A stretch of 40,585 bases of DNA from Nevskia sp. (GCA_031291075.1 JARLJS010000104.1:1-40585); one strand, 5' to 3'; positions 7,435 to 16,154 are shown, counted from the stretch's first letter. Numbers and translations: made by a program. Notes: generated from the letters alone by a model not told the origin.

Positions 7435-8823
7435 ATGAAAGCAGGGCTCGTTTGGGCTGCCGCCGCGCTGTGCGCCGCCTGCGCCGTCCGCGAGGCCGAG
7501 CCGGGTCCGCCGCAGGACCAGGCGGCGCTGGGCGCGATCGCCGGCGCCATCGCGGCGGAACCAATGCGGCAGACCATCCACGCCCTGGTCGGCTTCGGCA
7601 CCCGCCACACCTTGTCCGACACCGCTTCGGACAGCCGCGGCATCGGCGCCGCCCGCCGGTGGGTCCAGGGCCGCTTTGCGGCCATCTCGCAGGATTGCGG
7701 CGGCTGCCTGGAGGTGGTCACGCCGGCGCAGGCCGTCAGCGGCCCGCGCATCCCCGCGCCGACGGAGGTCATGGACGTGGTGGCGGTGCAGCAGGGGAGC
7801 GGCGACCCGCAGCGGGTGATCGTGCTGACTGCGCACCTGGACTCGCGGGTCTCGGACGTGATGAACGCCAGCGCCGACGCTCCGGGCGCGGACGACGACG
7901 GCTCCGGCGTGGCCCTGGTGCTGGAGGCGGCGCGGGTGCTCAGCCGCTACAAATTCCGCGCGACCATCGTCTACGGCGTGCTGTCCGGCGAGGAGCAGGG
8001 GCTTTACGGCGGCAAGGTACTGGCGCAGTACGCCCGCGACCGCCACTGGCAGGTCGAGGCCGACCTCAACAACGACATCGTGGGTGCCTGGCTGGGCCAG
8101 AGCGGCAGCGGCGACAGCCGCCGCGTGCGCCTGTTCTCCGAAAGCACGCGGGAAACGGAGACCCCGCAGGAAGCCAGGCAGCGCCGCTACCAGGGCGGCG
8201 AGCTGGACGGCCCCTCGCGCAACCTGGCGCGCTACGTCAAGCGGCTGGTGGAACGCTGGATCCCGGACTGGCGGGTGGACCTGGTCTACCGCGTGGACCG
8301 CTTCGGCCGCGGCAGCGATCACGAGGCCTTCAACGCCCTGGGCGATCCGGCGGTGTGCTTCCGCGGGAGTGCGGAGGACTACCGCCACCAGCACCAGGAC
8401 CTGCGCGTCGAGAACGGCGTCGCCTACGGCGACACCATCGACCACGTCGATTTCGACTACCTGGCGCGGATCACCGCCACCAACGCCGTCGCCGCCGGGG
8501 CCCTGCCGGGGGCCCCGGCCCCGCCGGAGCACCTGGCCATCGCCGGAGCGGTGACGCCGGATACGGTCTTGACCTGGCATGCACCGGCCGATCCGCAGGC
8601 AGCCGCCCTGGCCGGCTACCGTGTCTATTGGCGCGATACCACGGAATCCGCCTGGACCCATTCGCGCTGGTTCGGGGATGTGACCGAGGCGAAGCTGCCG
8701 GGGATCGTGATCGACGACTGGGCCTTCGGCGTCGCCAGCGTGTCGACCGACGGCTACGAGAGCCCGGTGGAATTCCCGGGGCCGGTGGGGGCGTTCCGGC
8801 TGACCGTAGAAAGAGCACCTTGA
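7435..8823 (+). CDS. M28-family zinc aminopeptidase, exported, with FnIII-like C-terminus
   Basis: This is a 462-aa exported metallopeptidase. The start at 7435 follows a GGGAGG site and gives a signal peptide ([16 protein letters not shown]); the last Cys could be lipidated, but the lipobox is imperfect. The M28 metal ligands and catalytic residues are recognisable: H134 and D136 (TAHLDS), D154 (GADDDGSG), E186/E187 (SGEEQG), D214 (NNDIVG) and H296 (GSDHEAFN). A bridged di-zinc site releasing N-terminal amino acids is expected from the family. After about residue 360 a beta-rich, fibronectin-III-like region (PEHLAI..., then GYRVYWRD) probably binds substrate or surface. The gene is divergent from ychF and convergent with pth. 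It interrupts an otherwise conserved housekeeping block, so it is a lineage-specific insertion. Confidence 0.9.
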   Translation: MKAGLVWAAAALCAACAVREAEPGPPQDQAALGAIAGAIAAEPMRQTIHALVGFGTRHTLSDTASDSRGIGAARRWVQGRFAAISQDCGGCLEVVTPAQAVSGPRIPAPTEVMDVVAVQQGSGDPQRVIVLTAHLDSRVSDVMNASADAPGADDDGSGVALVLEAARVLSRYKFRATIVYGVLSGEEQGLYGGKVLAQYARDRHWQVEADLNNDIVGAWLGQSGSGDSRRVRLFSESTRETETPQEARQRRYQGGELDGPSRNLARYVKRLVERWIPDWRVDLVYRVDRFGRGSDHEAFNALGDPAVCFRGSAEDYRHQHQDLRVENGVAYGDTIDHVDFDYLARITATNAVAAGALPGAPAPPEHLAIAGAVTPDTVLTWHAPADPQAAALAGYRVYWRDTTESAWTHSRWFGDVTEAKLPGIVIDDWAFGVASVSTDGYESPVEFPGPVGAFRLTVERAP

Positions 8824-8841
8824 CCGAGGCGCATGCATGTT

Positions 8842-8950
8842 TCCCCTCTCCCGCTTGCGGGAGAGGGGTAGGGGAGAGGGGCTTTTAGCCGGACGGAAAA
8901 GCCCCTCTCCCGGCCCTGCGGGCCACCCTCTCCCGAAGCGGGAGAGGGAA
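8842..8950. repeat. BIME-like block of REP palindromes
   Basis: Three palindromes are packed between two convergent genes: CCCTCTCCCGC / GCGGGAGAGGG near 8845-8866, a longer central hairpin with arms GGAGAGGGGCTTTT / AAAAGCCCCTCTCC (about 8873-8910), and CCCTCTCCCGAAGCGGGAGAGGG near 8926-8948. It shares its unit with the palindrome at 6158-6187. It may act as a two-way transcript end for the peptidase and pth. Confidence 0.75.
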
Positions 8951-8980
8951 AAGAATGTGTGTGCGTAAAGGGAAAATGCC

Positions 8981-9604
8981 CTAGCCCGGCGGCCCCGGCT
9001 TGGTTTCCGCCTTGGCTGTTTTCGGCTCCGTATGCAACTGCTGCGCCGCCTTGTCCCAGCTCTGCGTCTTGAGCAGGGTCTCCAGCGCCGCCAGCGCGCG
9101 GTCGAGGGCCTCGTCGATCAGGCGCAGGTCGGCCTGGCTCGGGCGGCTCAGCACGTAGTCGTGCACCAGCTCCTTCTGCCCGGGATGGCCGATGCCGATG
9201 CGCAGCCGCGCGTAGCTCTCGCCCAGGTGCTGGTGCACGCTGCGCAGGCCGTTGTGGCCGCCGTGGCCGCCGCCGCGCTTGAGCCGGGCGGTGCCGGCCG
9301 GCAGGTCCAGCTCGTCGTGCACCACCAGGATTTCCTGCGGGGGGATCTTGTAGAACGCCGCCAGGGCCTGCGCCGCCTGGCCGCTGCGGTTCATGAAGGT
9401 GCCGGGCTTGAGCAGCAGCAGCTCGGCGCCGCCCAGGCGTACCCGCGCCAGGGCGCCGTGGAACTTGGATTCGACGCGGAAATCGGCGCGGCCGGCATCG
9501 GCCAGCCGGTCGACGAACCAGAAGCCCGCGTTATGGCGGGTGTATTCGTACTCCGCGCCGGGATTGCCGAGCCCGACCACCGCCCGGATGCTGTCTTGCG
9601 CCAT
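8981..9604 (-). CDS. pth: Peptidyl-tRNA hydrolase
   Basis: This 207-aa enzyme hydrolyses the ester bond of peptidyl-tRNAs released from stalled ribosomes and recycles the tRNA. The family signature GLGNPG (11-16) and the catalytic His in RHNAGF (H24) are present. LLLKPGTFMNRSG carries the substrate-contacting Asn, HDELDLPAG the catalytic Asp, and GGGHGGHNGLRS and RIGIGHPG complete the conserved core. The C-terminal 15-20 residues (KTAKAETKPGPPG) are a variable extension, so the protein is slightly longer than E. coli Pth (194 aa). It follows rplY in the usual order, but a strong terminator separates the two, so pth needs read-through or its own weak promoter. Confidence 0.97.
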   Translation of the reverse strand: MAQDSIRAVVGLGNPGAEYEYTRHNAGFWFVDRLADAGRADFRVESKFHGALARVRLGGAELLLLKPGTFMNRSGQAAQALAAFYKIPPQEILVVHDELDLPAGTARLKRGGGHGGHNGLRSVHQHLGESYARLRIGIGHPGQKELVHDYVLSRPSQADLRLIDEALDRALAALETLLKTQSWDKAAQQLHTEPKTAKAETKPGPPG

Positions 9605-9633
9605 GCCGATGCCTGAAATGCCGGATCCTGTGC

Positions 9634-9672
9634 AAAAGAAAACCCCGCCCGGCCAAGAATGACCGGGCGGGG
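9634..9672 (-). terminator. Rho-independent terminator after rplY
   Basis: Read on the minus strand, CCCCGCCCGG (9672-9663) pairs perfectly with CCGGGCGGGG (9652-9643) across a 10-nt loop, followed directly by TTTTCTTTT. It lies between the rplY stop and the pth start. Confidence 0.9.
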
Positions 9673-9718
9673 CGGGTGCGGCAAGCCTGGAGCCCCAGGG
9701 TTCCCTGGGCTCCCGGGC

Positions 9719-10414
9719 TTACTTCTTCTTTTCGTCCTTCTTCGCCTCGCCTTCGCCCGGCTTGGCTTCCGCCTTCTGCGCGATGGCCGGCACTTCGGCG
9801 GTGGCGCCTTCAGCCGGCGCCGCCTCGACTTCGACCGCGGCGCGCGGCAGGTGCACCGCGGCGACGGAGGCGTCGTTGCCGTGCTTCAGCTCAACCAGGG
9901 CCACATGCTCCGGCAGCTTGAGCTGCGACATGTGGACCGCCTCGTTGACGTTGAGCTGCGACAGGTCCACCTCGATGAACTCCGGCAGGTCCTTCGGCAG
10001 GCACTCGACTTCCACCTGGATCAGGTGGTGCTCGATGATGCCGCCGCCGGTCTTCACGCCCGGGGCCACTTCGGCGCCCTTGAAGTGCAGCGGCACGTGC
10101 ATGCGCAGGAGCTGGTCGGCCAGCACGCGCTGCAGGTCCATGTGCATGATCTCGTCACGCACCGGGTGGCGGTGCAGGTCCTTGAGCACGGCCTGCTCGC
10201 TCTCGCTGCCGATCTTCACGGTCAGGATGTGCGAGTAGAACGCCTCCACCTTGAGCTGCTTGCTGATCTCGTTGTGGCTCACCGCGATCGACTGCGGCTC
10301 GCTCTTGCCACCGTAAAGGATGGCGGGCACCTTGCCCTCGCGACGCAGGCGGCGGCTCGCACCCTTCCCGTGCGCCGAGCGGACTTCGGCTTCGACGACA
10401 AACTTTTCTCTCAT
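9719..10414 (-). CDS. rplY: 50S ribosomal protein L25, long CTC/TL5-type
   Basis: This 231-aa 5S rRNA-binding protein contacts the central protuberance of the large subunit. The N-terminal L25 domain (about 1-95) has the family pattern RRLRREGKVPAILYGG and HPVRDEIMHMDLQRV. A beta-rich TL5/CTC domain follows (about 100-190, with GGGIIEHHLIQVEVECLP). The C-terminus is a Lys/Glu/Ala tail typical of long bacterial forms and absent from the 94-aa E. coli protein. The start at 10414 has a GGAGA site. The gene lies downstream of prs as in many gammaproteobacteria, but with a VOC-family gene between them. A hairpin sits in its leader and a strong terminator follows it. Confidence 0.96.
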   Translation of the reverse strand: MREKFVVEAEVRSAHGKGASRRLRREGKVPAILYGGKSEPQSIAVSHNEISKQLKVEAFYSHILTVKIGSESEQAVLKDLHRHPVRDEIMHMDLQRVLADQLLRMHVPLHFKGAEVAPGVKTGGGIIEHHLIQVEVECLPKDLPEFIEVDLSQLNVNEAVHMSQLKLPEHVALVELKHGNDASVAAVHLPRAAVEVEAAPAEGATAEVPAIAQKAEAKPGEGEAKKDEKKK

Positions 10415-10426
10415 GGGATTCTCCGG

Positions 10427-10480
10427 AAAAATAATGAAATCGCCGCACCCGCGACCAGGTGCGGCGAGCCCATTAGCATA
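10427..10480 (-). promoter_or_regulatory. rplY promoter and 5'-leader hairpin
   Basis: An extended -10 element TGCTATGCT (10483-10475) predicts transcription starting near 10468. Almost immediately CGCCGCACC (10466-10458) pairs with GGTGCGGCG (10449-10441) over an 8-nt loop, followed by an A/T-rich run (ATTTCATTATTTTT) that ends at the ribosome site. The hairpin could be a terminator for the upstream prs-VOC transcript, an attenuator, or a stabilising or autoregulatory leader for the L25 mRNA. No good -35 box is seen. Confidence 0.5.
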
Positions 10481-10504
10481 GCAGAAAACGGTGGTTTCCG
10501 GGTG

Positions 10505-10900
10505 CTATGCGGGCCGTTCGTGACAGCAGACGCAGAGCTTGTTGCCGTCCGGATCGCGGAAGTAGGCGCCGTAGTAGTGGGGGTGATACTGCGGCCGCAG
10601 GCCGGGCCCGCCCTCGCTGCGGGCCCCGGCAGTCATGGCCCGCGCATAGCAACGGTCGACCGCCTCGCGGCTGCGCGCCTGCAGGGCGATCATGCCGCCG
10701 TTGCCGGGGGCGGCCGGTTCGCCGTCGAACGGGCGCCCGATCAGGAACAGGGGGCGGCCGCCTTCGGGCGTCATCCAGCCGGCCCAGGACTTCACCGGGT
10801 CGGCGAAGCGCAGGGGAAAACCGAGCTCCTGCATCACCGCGGCGTAGAAATCGTAGGCGCGGCGGAAATCCGTGATCCCGACGTGGACGTGCGAAAGCAT
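10505..10900 (-). CDS. VOC-family (glyoxalase/bleomycin-resistance fold) protein
   Basis: This is a 131-aa single vicinal-oxygen-chelate domain. It opens with MLSHVHVGITDFRRAYDFYAAVM, the usual beta-alpha start with the first metal-ligand His, and ends with YYGAYFRDPDGNKLCVCCH, the conserved DPDGN turn and C-terminal strand. It resembles the subgroup annotated as glyoxalase-like or lactoylglutathione-lyase-related enzymes of unknown substrate. It starts 21 nt downstream of the prs stop and is probably cotranscribed with prs. Its position between prs and rplY breaks the common order and suggests a local insertion. Substrate unknown. Confidence 0.85.
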   Translation of the reverse strand: MLSHVHVGITDFRRAYDFYAAVMQELGFPLRFADPVKSWAGWMTPEGGRPLFLIGRPFDGEPAAPGNGGMIALQARSREAVDRCYARAMTAGARSEGGPGLRPQYHPHYYGAYFRDPDGNKLCVCCHERPA

Positions 10901-10921
10901 CGGGGCGGCGGCCGGCCGCGC

Positions 10922-11881
<960 letters not shown>

Positions 11882-12009
11882 CAGGCTGAGGGGTGAGGTG
11901 CGGCTGTCCATGGGCGGGGCGTCCGGTTAAGCGAGGAACGTGGCTGTCAAGGCGGCTTTCGCCTCCGCTGTGGCGGAATTCGGCCCCGGCCTTCGCGGGG
12001 GTACTTGCT

Positions 12010-12286
12010 GGATCGGGACGACGTCAACCATTCCAGCAACGTCAAAACTGGGCCCCCGCTTTCGCGGGGGCACTCGATTTTCTAAGTGCGCTACGCGCCT
12101 TAAGAAAATCTGAGTGGCTGGGGCGGATGGATTCGAACCTTTTACCGGATCGTCCGGGATCGGGGCGACACCAACCGTTCCAGCAACGTCAAAACTGGGC
12201 CCCCGCCTTCGCGGGGGCACTCGATTTTCTAAGTGCGCTGCGCGCCCTAAGAAAATCTGAGTGGCTGGGGCGGATGGATTCGAACC
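12010..12286. repeat. Direct repeat (2 x 130 bp) carrying the tRNA-Gln 3' end
   Basis: Two copies, 12010-12139 and 12157-12286, are offset by 147 bp and about 95% identical (roughly seven mismatches). Copy 2 ends inside the functional tRNA-Gln. Copy 1 ends with the same 25 nt of the tRNA 3' end and T-arm (12115-12139) and then loses similarity. Each copy contains a REP-like hairpin (GCCCCCGC / GCGGGGGC) and a long hairpin built on GATTTTCT / AGAAAATC. A more diverged REP unit (11983-12003) precedes copy 1. The segment 11912-12009 holds no gene. Confidence 0.85.
12115..12139 (-). pseudogene. tRNA-Gln 3'-end fragment
   Basis: These 25 nt are identical to the T-arm 3' half, acceptor strand and CCA of the intact tRNA-Gln 147 bp away. 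There is no anticodon or D-arm, so it cannot make a tRNA. It is either a by-product of local duplication or an old attachment-site half left by an element that used tRNA-Gln. Confidence 0.8.
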
Positions 12287-12336
12287 ACCGAATGGCGGGA
12301 TCAAAACCCGCTGCCTTACCACTTGGCGACGCCCCA
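12262..12336 (-). tRNA. tRNA-Gln (TTG)
   Basis: This is a 75-nt tRNA with encoded CCA. The acceptor TGGGGCG pairs with CGCCCCA, the anticodon stem GCGGG / CCCGC encloses TTTTGAT with anticodon TTG, and the T-arm is CGGTGGTTCGAATCCATCC. The U1-A72 pair is a known identity feature of bacterial glutamine tRNA. It lies between lolB and prs. Confidence 0.94.
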
Positions 12337-12350
12337 ATCTGTATTCATCA

Positions 12351-12363
12351 CGCGCCAATTATA
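12351..12363 (-). promoter_or_regulatory. -10 box of tRNA-Gln
   Basis: TATAAT (12363-12358) lies 21 nt upstream of the tRNA-Gln 5' end, giving a predicted start near 12351. The -35 region is poor. It suggests the tRNA is transcribed independently of lolB. Confidence 0.5.
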
Positions 12364-12382
12364 TCGCGCCGCGCCGGTGCTT

Positions 12383-12418
12383 TGCGGATCAGTGCACGTC
12401 TGCGGATCAGCGCACGTC
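12383..12418. repeat. 18-bp tandem repeat across the lolB stop codon
   Basis: TGCGGATCAGTGCACGTC (12383-12400) is repeated directly after it with one change (12401-12418). The second copy contains the last codons and stop of lolB, and the first lies just past the stop. A slippage duplication would give this pattern. Confidence 0.8.
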
Positions 12419-13027
12419 CGACCAGGTGTCGATGAACACCCGGAAGCGCCGCTGCGGGTCGCTTAGCGCGAACTTGCGCGGCAGGTCCAGGCCGGCCACG
12501 TTCTGGTATTCCGCGTAGTCGAGCTGCCAGCCGTTCTGGCGCAGCGACAGGATGTGGCCGCCGTCGTCGAGCTGCAGGGCCGCCCCGGCGCCGGGCGCGG
12601 GCAGGCCCAGCACCCAGTAGCGCAGGCCGTCGACCGGCATGCTCCAGCCGAACTTCTCCTGCATCAGCACTTCCGGTACGCCGGTGCGGTAGGTGCCGTC
12701 CTTGGCGCGGACCTCCATGTCGCCGGGCTCGCCCTCGATGGCCAGGGCGCCGACGCCGAGGGGGCCATAGAAGCGCGCCTGGAAATGGCTGCCGTTCTGG
12801 ATCCAGCTCAGGTCTCCGCCGAAGCTGACCAGCCCGCTCTCGGCCAGCCGTCCCTGCAGCGAGAAATCATGCACCTGCTCGAGGGCGGCGCGGCGGGCAT
12901 CCCAGTTGCGCTGGGCCTGCTCGCTGTTGCCGGCGAGGGATGGCGCCGGTTCCACGGTGGCGCAGCCGCCCAGCATCGCGCCGGCGGCGCCCAGCAGCAG
13001 GGCGCAGCCCAGACGCCGCAGGCTCAC
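12407..13027 (-). CDS. lolB: Outer-membrane lipoprotein LolB
   Basis: This 206-aa receptor accepts lipoproteins from the periplasmic carrier LolA and inserts them in the outer membrane. The signal peptide ends in a clear lipobox (MLGGC, C22). The mature part has the family hallmarks: an N-terminal helix with NWDARRAALEQVHDFSLQGR, the strand SFGGDLSWIQNG, and a hydrophobic loop region around GPLGVGALAIEG. PVDGLRYWVLGLPAPG is typical of LolB. The gene starts 16 nt after the TPR-lipoprotein stop, so the two are likely an operon. ispE, often directly downstream of lolB, is absent; tRNA-Gln comes next instead. Confidence 0.93.
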   Translation of the reverse strand: MSLRRLGCALLLGAAGAMLGGCATVEPAPSLAGNSEQAQRNWDARRAALEQVHDFSLQGRLAESGLVSFGGDLSWIQNGSHFQARFYGPLGVGALAIEGEPGDMEVRAKDGTYRTGVPEVLMQEKFGWSMPVDGLRYWVLGLPAPGAGAALQLDDGGHILSLRQNGWQLDYAEYQNVAGLDLPRKFALSDPQRRFRVFIDTWSDVR

Positions 13028-13043
13028 TGGTGCGTCGGCGCGC

Positions 13044-14813
13044 TCATATGCCGAGGCGCTTGAGCGTGTCGCGCAGCTGGGTGTTGTCGGGATCGGTCTT
13101 GCTGGCCCGGCTCAACACCGATTGCGCCTTGTCCTTGTCGCCCAGAGTCCACAACACCTCGCCCAGGTGGGCCGCCACCTCGGCGTCGGGGAAGCGGGCA
13201 TAGGCCTTCTGCAGCAGCGGCAGCGCATCCTGCGGGCGGCCCTGGCGGAAGCGCAGCCATCCCATGCTATCGATCACGGCGGGGTCGTCCGGCGTCAGTT
13301 CGAGCGCCCGGCTCACCAGCTTGTCGGCCTCGTCCAGCCGGTCGGTGTGCACGGTCAGGGTGTAGCCCAGGGCGTTGAGGGCGCGGGCATCGTCCGGGGC
13401 CTGCGCCAGGATCTTGCGCAGGTCGGCCTCGGCGTCGCCGACGCGGCTCATGCGCTCGTACACCAGCGAACGCGAGTAGAGAATGTCGTTGTTCTCGGGC
13501 GTGTCCTTGAGTGCCTGCTCATACAGCTTGAGGGCGTCGTCAAAGGCCCCGGCGTCGAGCAGGATCTCGCCTTCGGCCATCAGGAAACGCTCGGACAGCG
13601 GCGGAAACTGCTCGCGCATCGATTCCAGCAGGGTACGCGCCTCCTCCACCTTGCCCAGCTTGGCCAGCATCGCGGCGCGGTGCACGGCGGCGTCGAGCGC
13701 TTCCTGGCCGTTCGTCACCTTTTCGTAGTGGGCCAGGGCCTGGCGCGGCTGATGGCGGCTCTCCGCGATGCGGCCGAGGAAGTATTCGGCCTCGTTCTGG
13801 TGGTCGGACTTGTGCTGCAGTGTCTGGAAATGCGCCTCGGCTTCGTCCAACTGCTGATCGTCCAGCGCCAGCAGTCCCAGGCTGTAATGCGCCTCGGCGT
13901 TGCCGGGGTCGTCCTTCAGGACCTTTTCCAGCTCGTCGCGGGCATGGGCATGCTGGTCCGCCTCGATCAGCAGCTTGGCGTAGCCCAGCCGGATGTCCTT
14001 GGCATCCGCGTTGTTCTTCAGCACGCCGTCCATGACCTGGTCGGCGCCGGCCACGTCGCCCTTCTTCACCAGCGAGGCGACCAGCATCAGGGAGGCTTCC
14101 TTGGACGGCTTCAGCTGCAGCGCCTCGCGCGCGGCGTGCTCGGCCAGGTCGATCTTGCCGTAGCGCAGCGCCAGCAGGCTCTGCGCCCGGTAGGCCCCTG
14201 CCTGCTTGGGGTACTGCGTCACCAGCCGGTCCATCAGCGCCAGGGCCTCGTCCGCCTTGCCCGGCTCCTGCTCCAGCAGCAGTGCCACGTGGTGGAAGCC
14301 GTCGTCGATGCCGCCGGGGTGGTCGCGCACGATCGAGGCGCACTGCTGATAGGCCTCCTCGTTCTGGCCGGCACGCAGCGCCAGCCGGGTCACTACCTCG
14401 CGCGCGTCCAGGCTGGTGGTATCGAGGGACTGCCACTTGCGCGCCGCCTGCAGGGCCAGCGCATCGTCGTTCGCGGCCAGCGCCAGGGCGGTCGCGCGCG
14501 CGGCCAGCGGAGCGTCCGACAGGACGTCCAGCGCCTGCAGGAACTCCCGCGCGGCGATGTCGGGCCGCTGCCGGCCGGCGGCCATTTCTCCGGCCATTAC
14601 GTGGTACTGGGCTTCCTCCTGCGGCGTCCCCAGGCTGACCTTCGGGGACTGTGCCGCGGCGTCCGCCGGCGCCGCCTCGACGGCAGTGGCGGCCGCCTCG
14701 TCCTTGGCGGTGGCCGCGGCGCAGCCGCACAACAGAACCACGAGCAGGCTCAACGGCAACTGCAGCTGGATGCGGGGCGAGGGCACGGAGGGCGGTCGGC
14801 AGGAAGTAGACAC
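13044..14813 (-). CDS. Tetratricopeptide-repeat lipoprotein
   Basis: This is a TPR protein of up to 589 aa with a lipoprotein signal (LSLLVVLLCGC, lipobox Cys near residue 31) and an Ala-rich linker. Stacked TPR units run from about residue 65 to the end. Typical units are AHYSLGLLALDDQQLDEAEA, ALNALGYTLTVHTDRLDEA and VIDSMGWLRFRQGRPQDALP. Proteins of this type occur beside lolB and opposite hemA in pseudomonads and relatives, and are thought to be periplasmic scaffolds for envelope assembly. The start is uncertain. A GTG at 14813 gives the longest form, but a TACAAT -10 box ends only 3 bp before it, so translation from the GTG at 14786 is equally plausible. It is probably cotranscribed with lolB. 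Confidence 0.88.
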   Translation of the reverse strand: MSTSCRPPSVPSPRIQLQLPLSLLVVLLCGCAAATAKDEAAATAVEAAPADAAAQSPKVSLGTPQEEAQYHVMAGEMAAGRQRPDIAAREFLQALDVLSDAPLAARATALALAANDDALALQAARKWQSLDTTSLDAREVVTRLALRAGQNEEAYQQCASIVRDHPGGIDDGFHHVALLLEQEPGKADEALALMDRLVTQYPKQAGAYRAQSLLALRYGKIDLAEHAAREALQLKPSKEASLMLVASLVKKGDVAGADQVMDGVLKNNADAKDIRLGYAKLLIEADQHAHARDELEKVLKDDPGNAEAHYSLGLLALDDQQLDEAEAHFQTLQHKSDHQNEAEYFLGRIAESRHQPRQALAHYEKVTNGQEALDAAVHRAAMLAKLGKVEEARTLLESMREQFPPLSERFLMAEGEILLDAGAFDDALKLYEQALKDTPENNDILYSRSLVYERMSRVGDAEADLRKILAQAPDDARALNALGYTLTVHTDRLDEADKLVSRALELTPDDPAVIDSMGWLRFRQGRPQDALPLLQKAYARFPDAEVAAHLGEVLWTLGDKDKAQSVLSRASKTDPDNTQLRDTLKRLGI

Positions 14814-14815
14814 CT

Positions 14816-14821
14816 ATTGTA
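14816..14821 (-). promoter_or_regulatory. -10 box TACAAT for the TPR-lolB operon
   Basis: TACAAT at 14821-14816 on the minus strand lies in the 81-bp divergent gap to hemA. A start about 7 nt downstream would fall inside the longest annotated frame, which argues for the internal GTG start at 14786. No clear -35 box is visible. Confidence 0.35.
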
Positions 14822-14894
14822 CCCGCTGCATCGCCGCTCAGCGTGCTGTCGGCTTGTGTCCCCTGCCGCATTACAGGAAAATTCCCCGCTAATC

Positions 14895-16154
14895 ATGGCC
14901 CTCATCACCCTCGGTCTGAGTCACCACAGCGCGCCGCTCGAGGCAAGGGAACGGCTGGCCTTCACCGACGCCGACCTGGCGGGCGCCCTGGAGCGGCTGC
15001 GGGCCCTGCCGGGGGTGGAGGAGGCGGCGATCCTGTCCACCTGCAACCGCACCGAGATCCTCACCGTCGCCACGCCCGAGCACGAAGGCCGCCTGGTGGA
15101 GTGGTGGCGGCGCGAGCGCCAGGTGCCGGCGGGGGCGCTCGAGCCGCACCTGTTCGTGTTGCGGGACCAGAGCAGCGTCCTGCACAGCCTGCGGGTCGCC
15201 GCCGGCCTAGATTCGATGGTGCTGGGCGAGCCGCAGATCCTCGGCCAGATGAAGCAGGCCTATGCCAAGGCGCAGGCGGTGCAATCGCTGGGGCCGGTGC
15301 TGTCGCGGCTGTTCCAGCACACCTTCGCCGTGGCCAAGACGGTGCGCAGCCGCACCCAGATCGGGGCGCACCCGGTCAGCATCGCCTACGCCGCAGTACA
15401 GCTTGCGCAACATATCTTTGCCGACCTGGGCAGCCAGACCGCGCTGCTGATCGGCGCCGGCGAGACCGTGCAGCTGCTTGCCCGCCACCTCAAGACCCGC
15501 GGCGTCGGCCGCATCATCGTCGCCAACCGCAGCCTGGAGAAGGCGCAGCAGCTCGCTGCCTCCCTGCATGGCTACGCCATCGGCCTCAACGACCTGTCGA
15601 TGCACCTGGCGGAGGCTGACCTGGTCATCTCCGGCACCGCCAGCCGCGGCTACATGCTGACCCGCGAACTGGTCGCCAACGCCATCGGCCGCCGGCGCCG
15701 CAAGCCGATGCTGATGATCGACCTGGCGGTGCCGCGCGACTTCGACCCGGCCATCGCCAAGCTGGAAGACATCTATCTTTACTCCCTCGACGATCTGCGC
15801 GCCGTCATCGCCGAGAACCTCAAGGTGCGGGAGGCGGCCGCGCAGCAGGCGGAAGCCCTGGTGGCGGACTACGCCCGTGATTTCGAGCGCTGGCTGGAGA
15901 GCCGCGACGCCGGCGCCACCATACGGCGCCTGCGCCTGCGCGCCCGCGAAAGCCGCGACGAGGTGCTGGCCAAGGCCCGCCGCAAGCTGGCCAACGGCGA
16001 GTCGGCCGAGGCGGTGATGGCCTTCGTCGCCGACACCCTGGCCAACAAGCTGCTGCACGCCCCCAGCGAGCGCCTGCGCAATTCCAGCGTGGTGGAGCAG
16101 GCGATGCTGCTCGATGCGGCGCACAAGCTGTTCGACCTGCCCGAAGAAGAGTAG
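14895..16154 (+). CDS. hemA: Glutamyl-tRNA reductase
   Basis: This 419-aa enzyme commits glutamyl-tRNA to tetrapyrrole synthesis by NADPH-dependent reduction to glutamate-1-semialdehyde. The catalytic Cys is C50 in STCNRTE. GLDSMVLGEPQILGQMKQAY is the conserved substrate-binding segment, and LLIGAGETVQLLARHL begins the NADPH-binding Rossmann domain. DLAVPRDFDP and the C-terminal dimerisation helix (RRKLANGESAEAVMAFVADT) complete the family pattern, and the length equals E. coli HemA (418). It leads a plus-strand run hemA-prfA-prmC-moeB and is divergent from the TPR-lolB pair. A palindrome overlaps its stop codon. Confidence 0.98.
   Translation: MALITLGLSHHSAPLEARERLAFTDADLAGALERLRALPGVEEAAILSTCNRTEILTVATPEHEGRLVEWWRRERQVPAGALEPHLFVLRDQSSVLHSLRVAAGLDSMVLGEPQILGQMKQAYAKAQAVQSLGPVLSRLFQHTFAVAKTVRSRTQIGAHPVSIAYAAVQLAQHIFADLGSQTALLIGAGETVQLLARHLKTRGVGRIIVANRSLEKAQQLAASLHGYAIGLNDLSMHLAEADLVISGTASRGYMLTRELVANAIGRRRRKPMLMIDLAVPRDFDPAIAKLEDIYLYSLDDLRAVIAENLKVREAAAQQAEALVADYARDFERWLESRDAGATIRRLRLRARESRDEVLAKARRKLANGESAEAVMAFVADTLANKLLHAPSERLRNSSVVEQAMLLDAAHKLFDLPEEE

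Noticed and set aside
7240-8838. A 532-codon minus-strand frame opposite the M28 peptidase
   Set aside because: The plus-strand frame has all M28 catalytic motifs; the minus frame is His/Arg/Ala-rich with no domain.
12010-12286. CRISPR-like array
   Set aside because: Only two units of 130 bp are present, with a tRNA end inside; there is no short repeat with regular unique spacers and no cas gene.
12906-16154. A 1082-codon open frame on the plus strand spanning the TPR gene and hemA
   Set aside because: Only the part from 14895 is protein-like (hemA). The upstream part is the mirror of the minus-strand TPR gene, kept open by high-GC codon bias.
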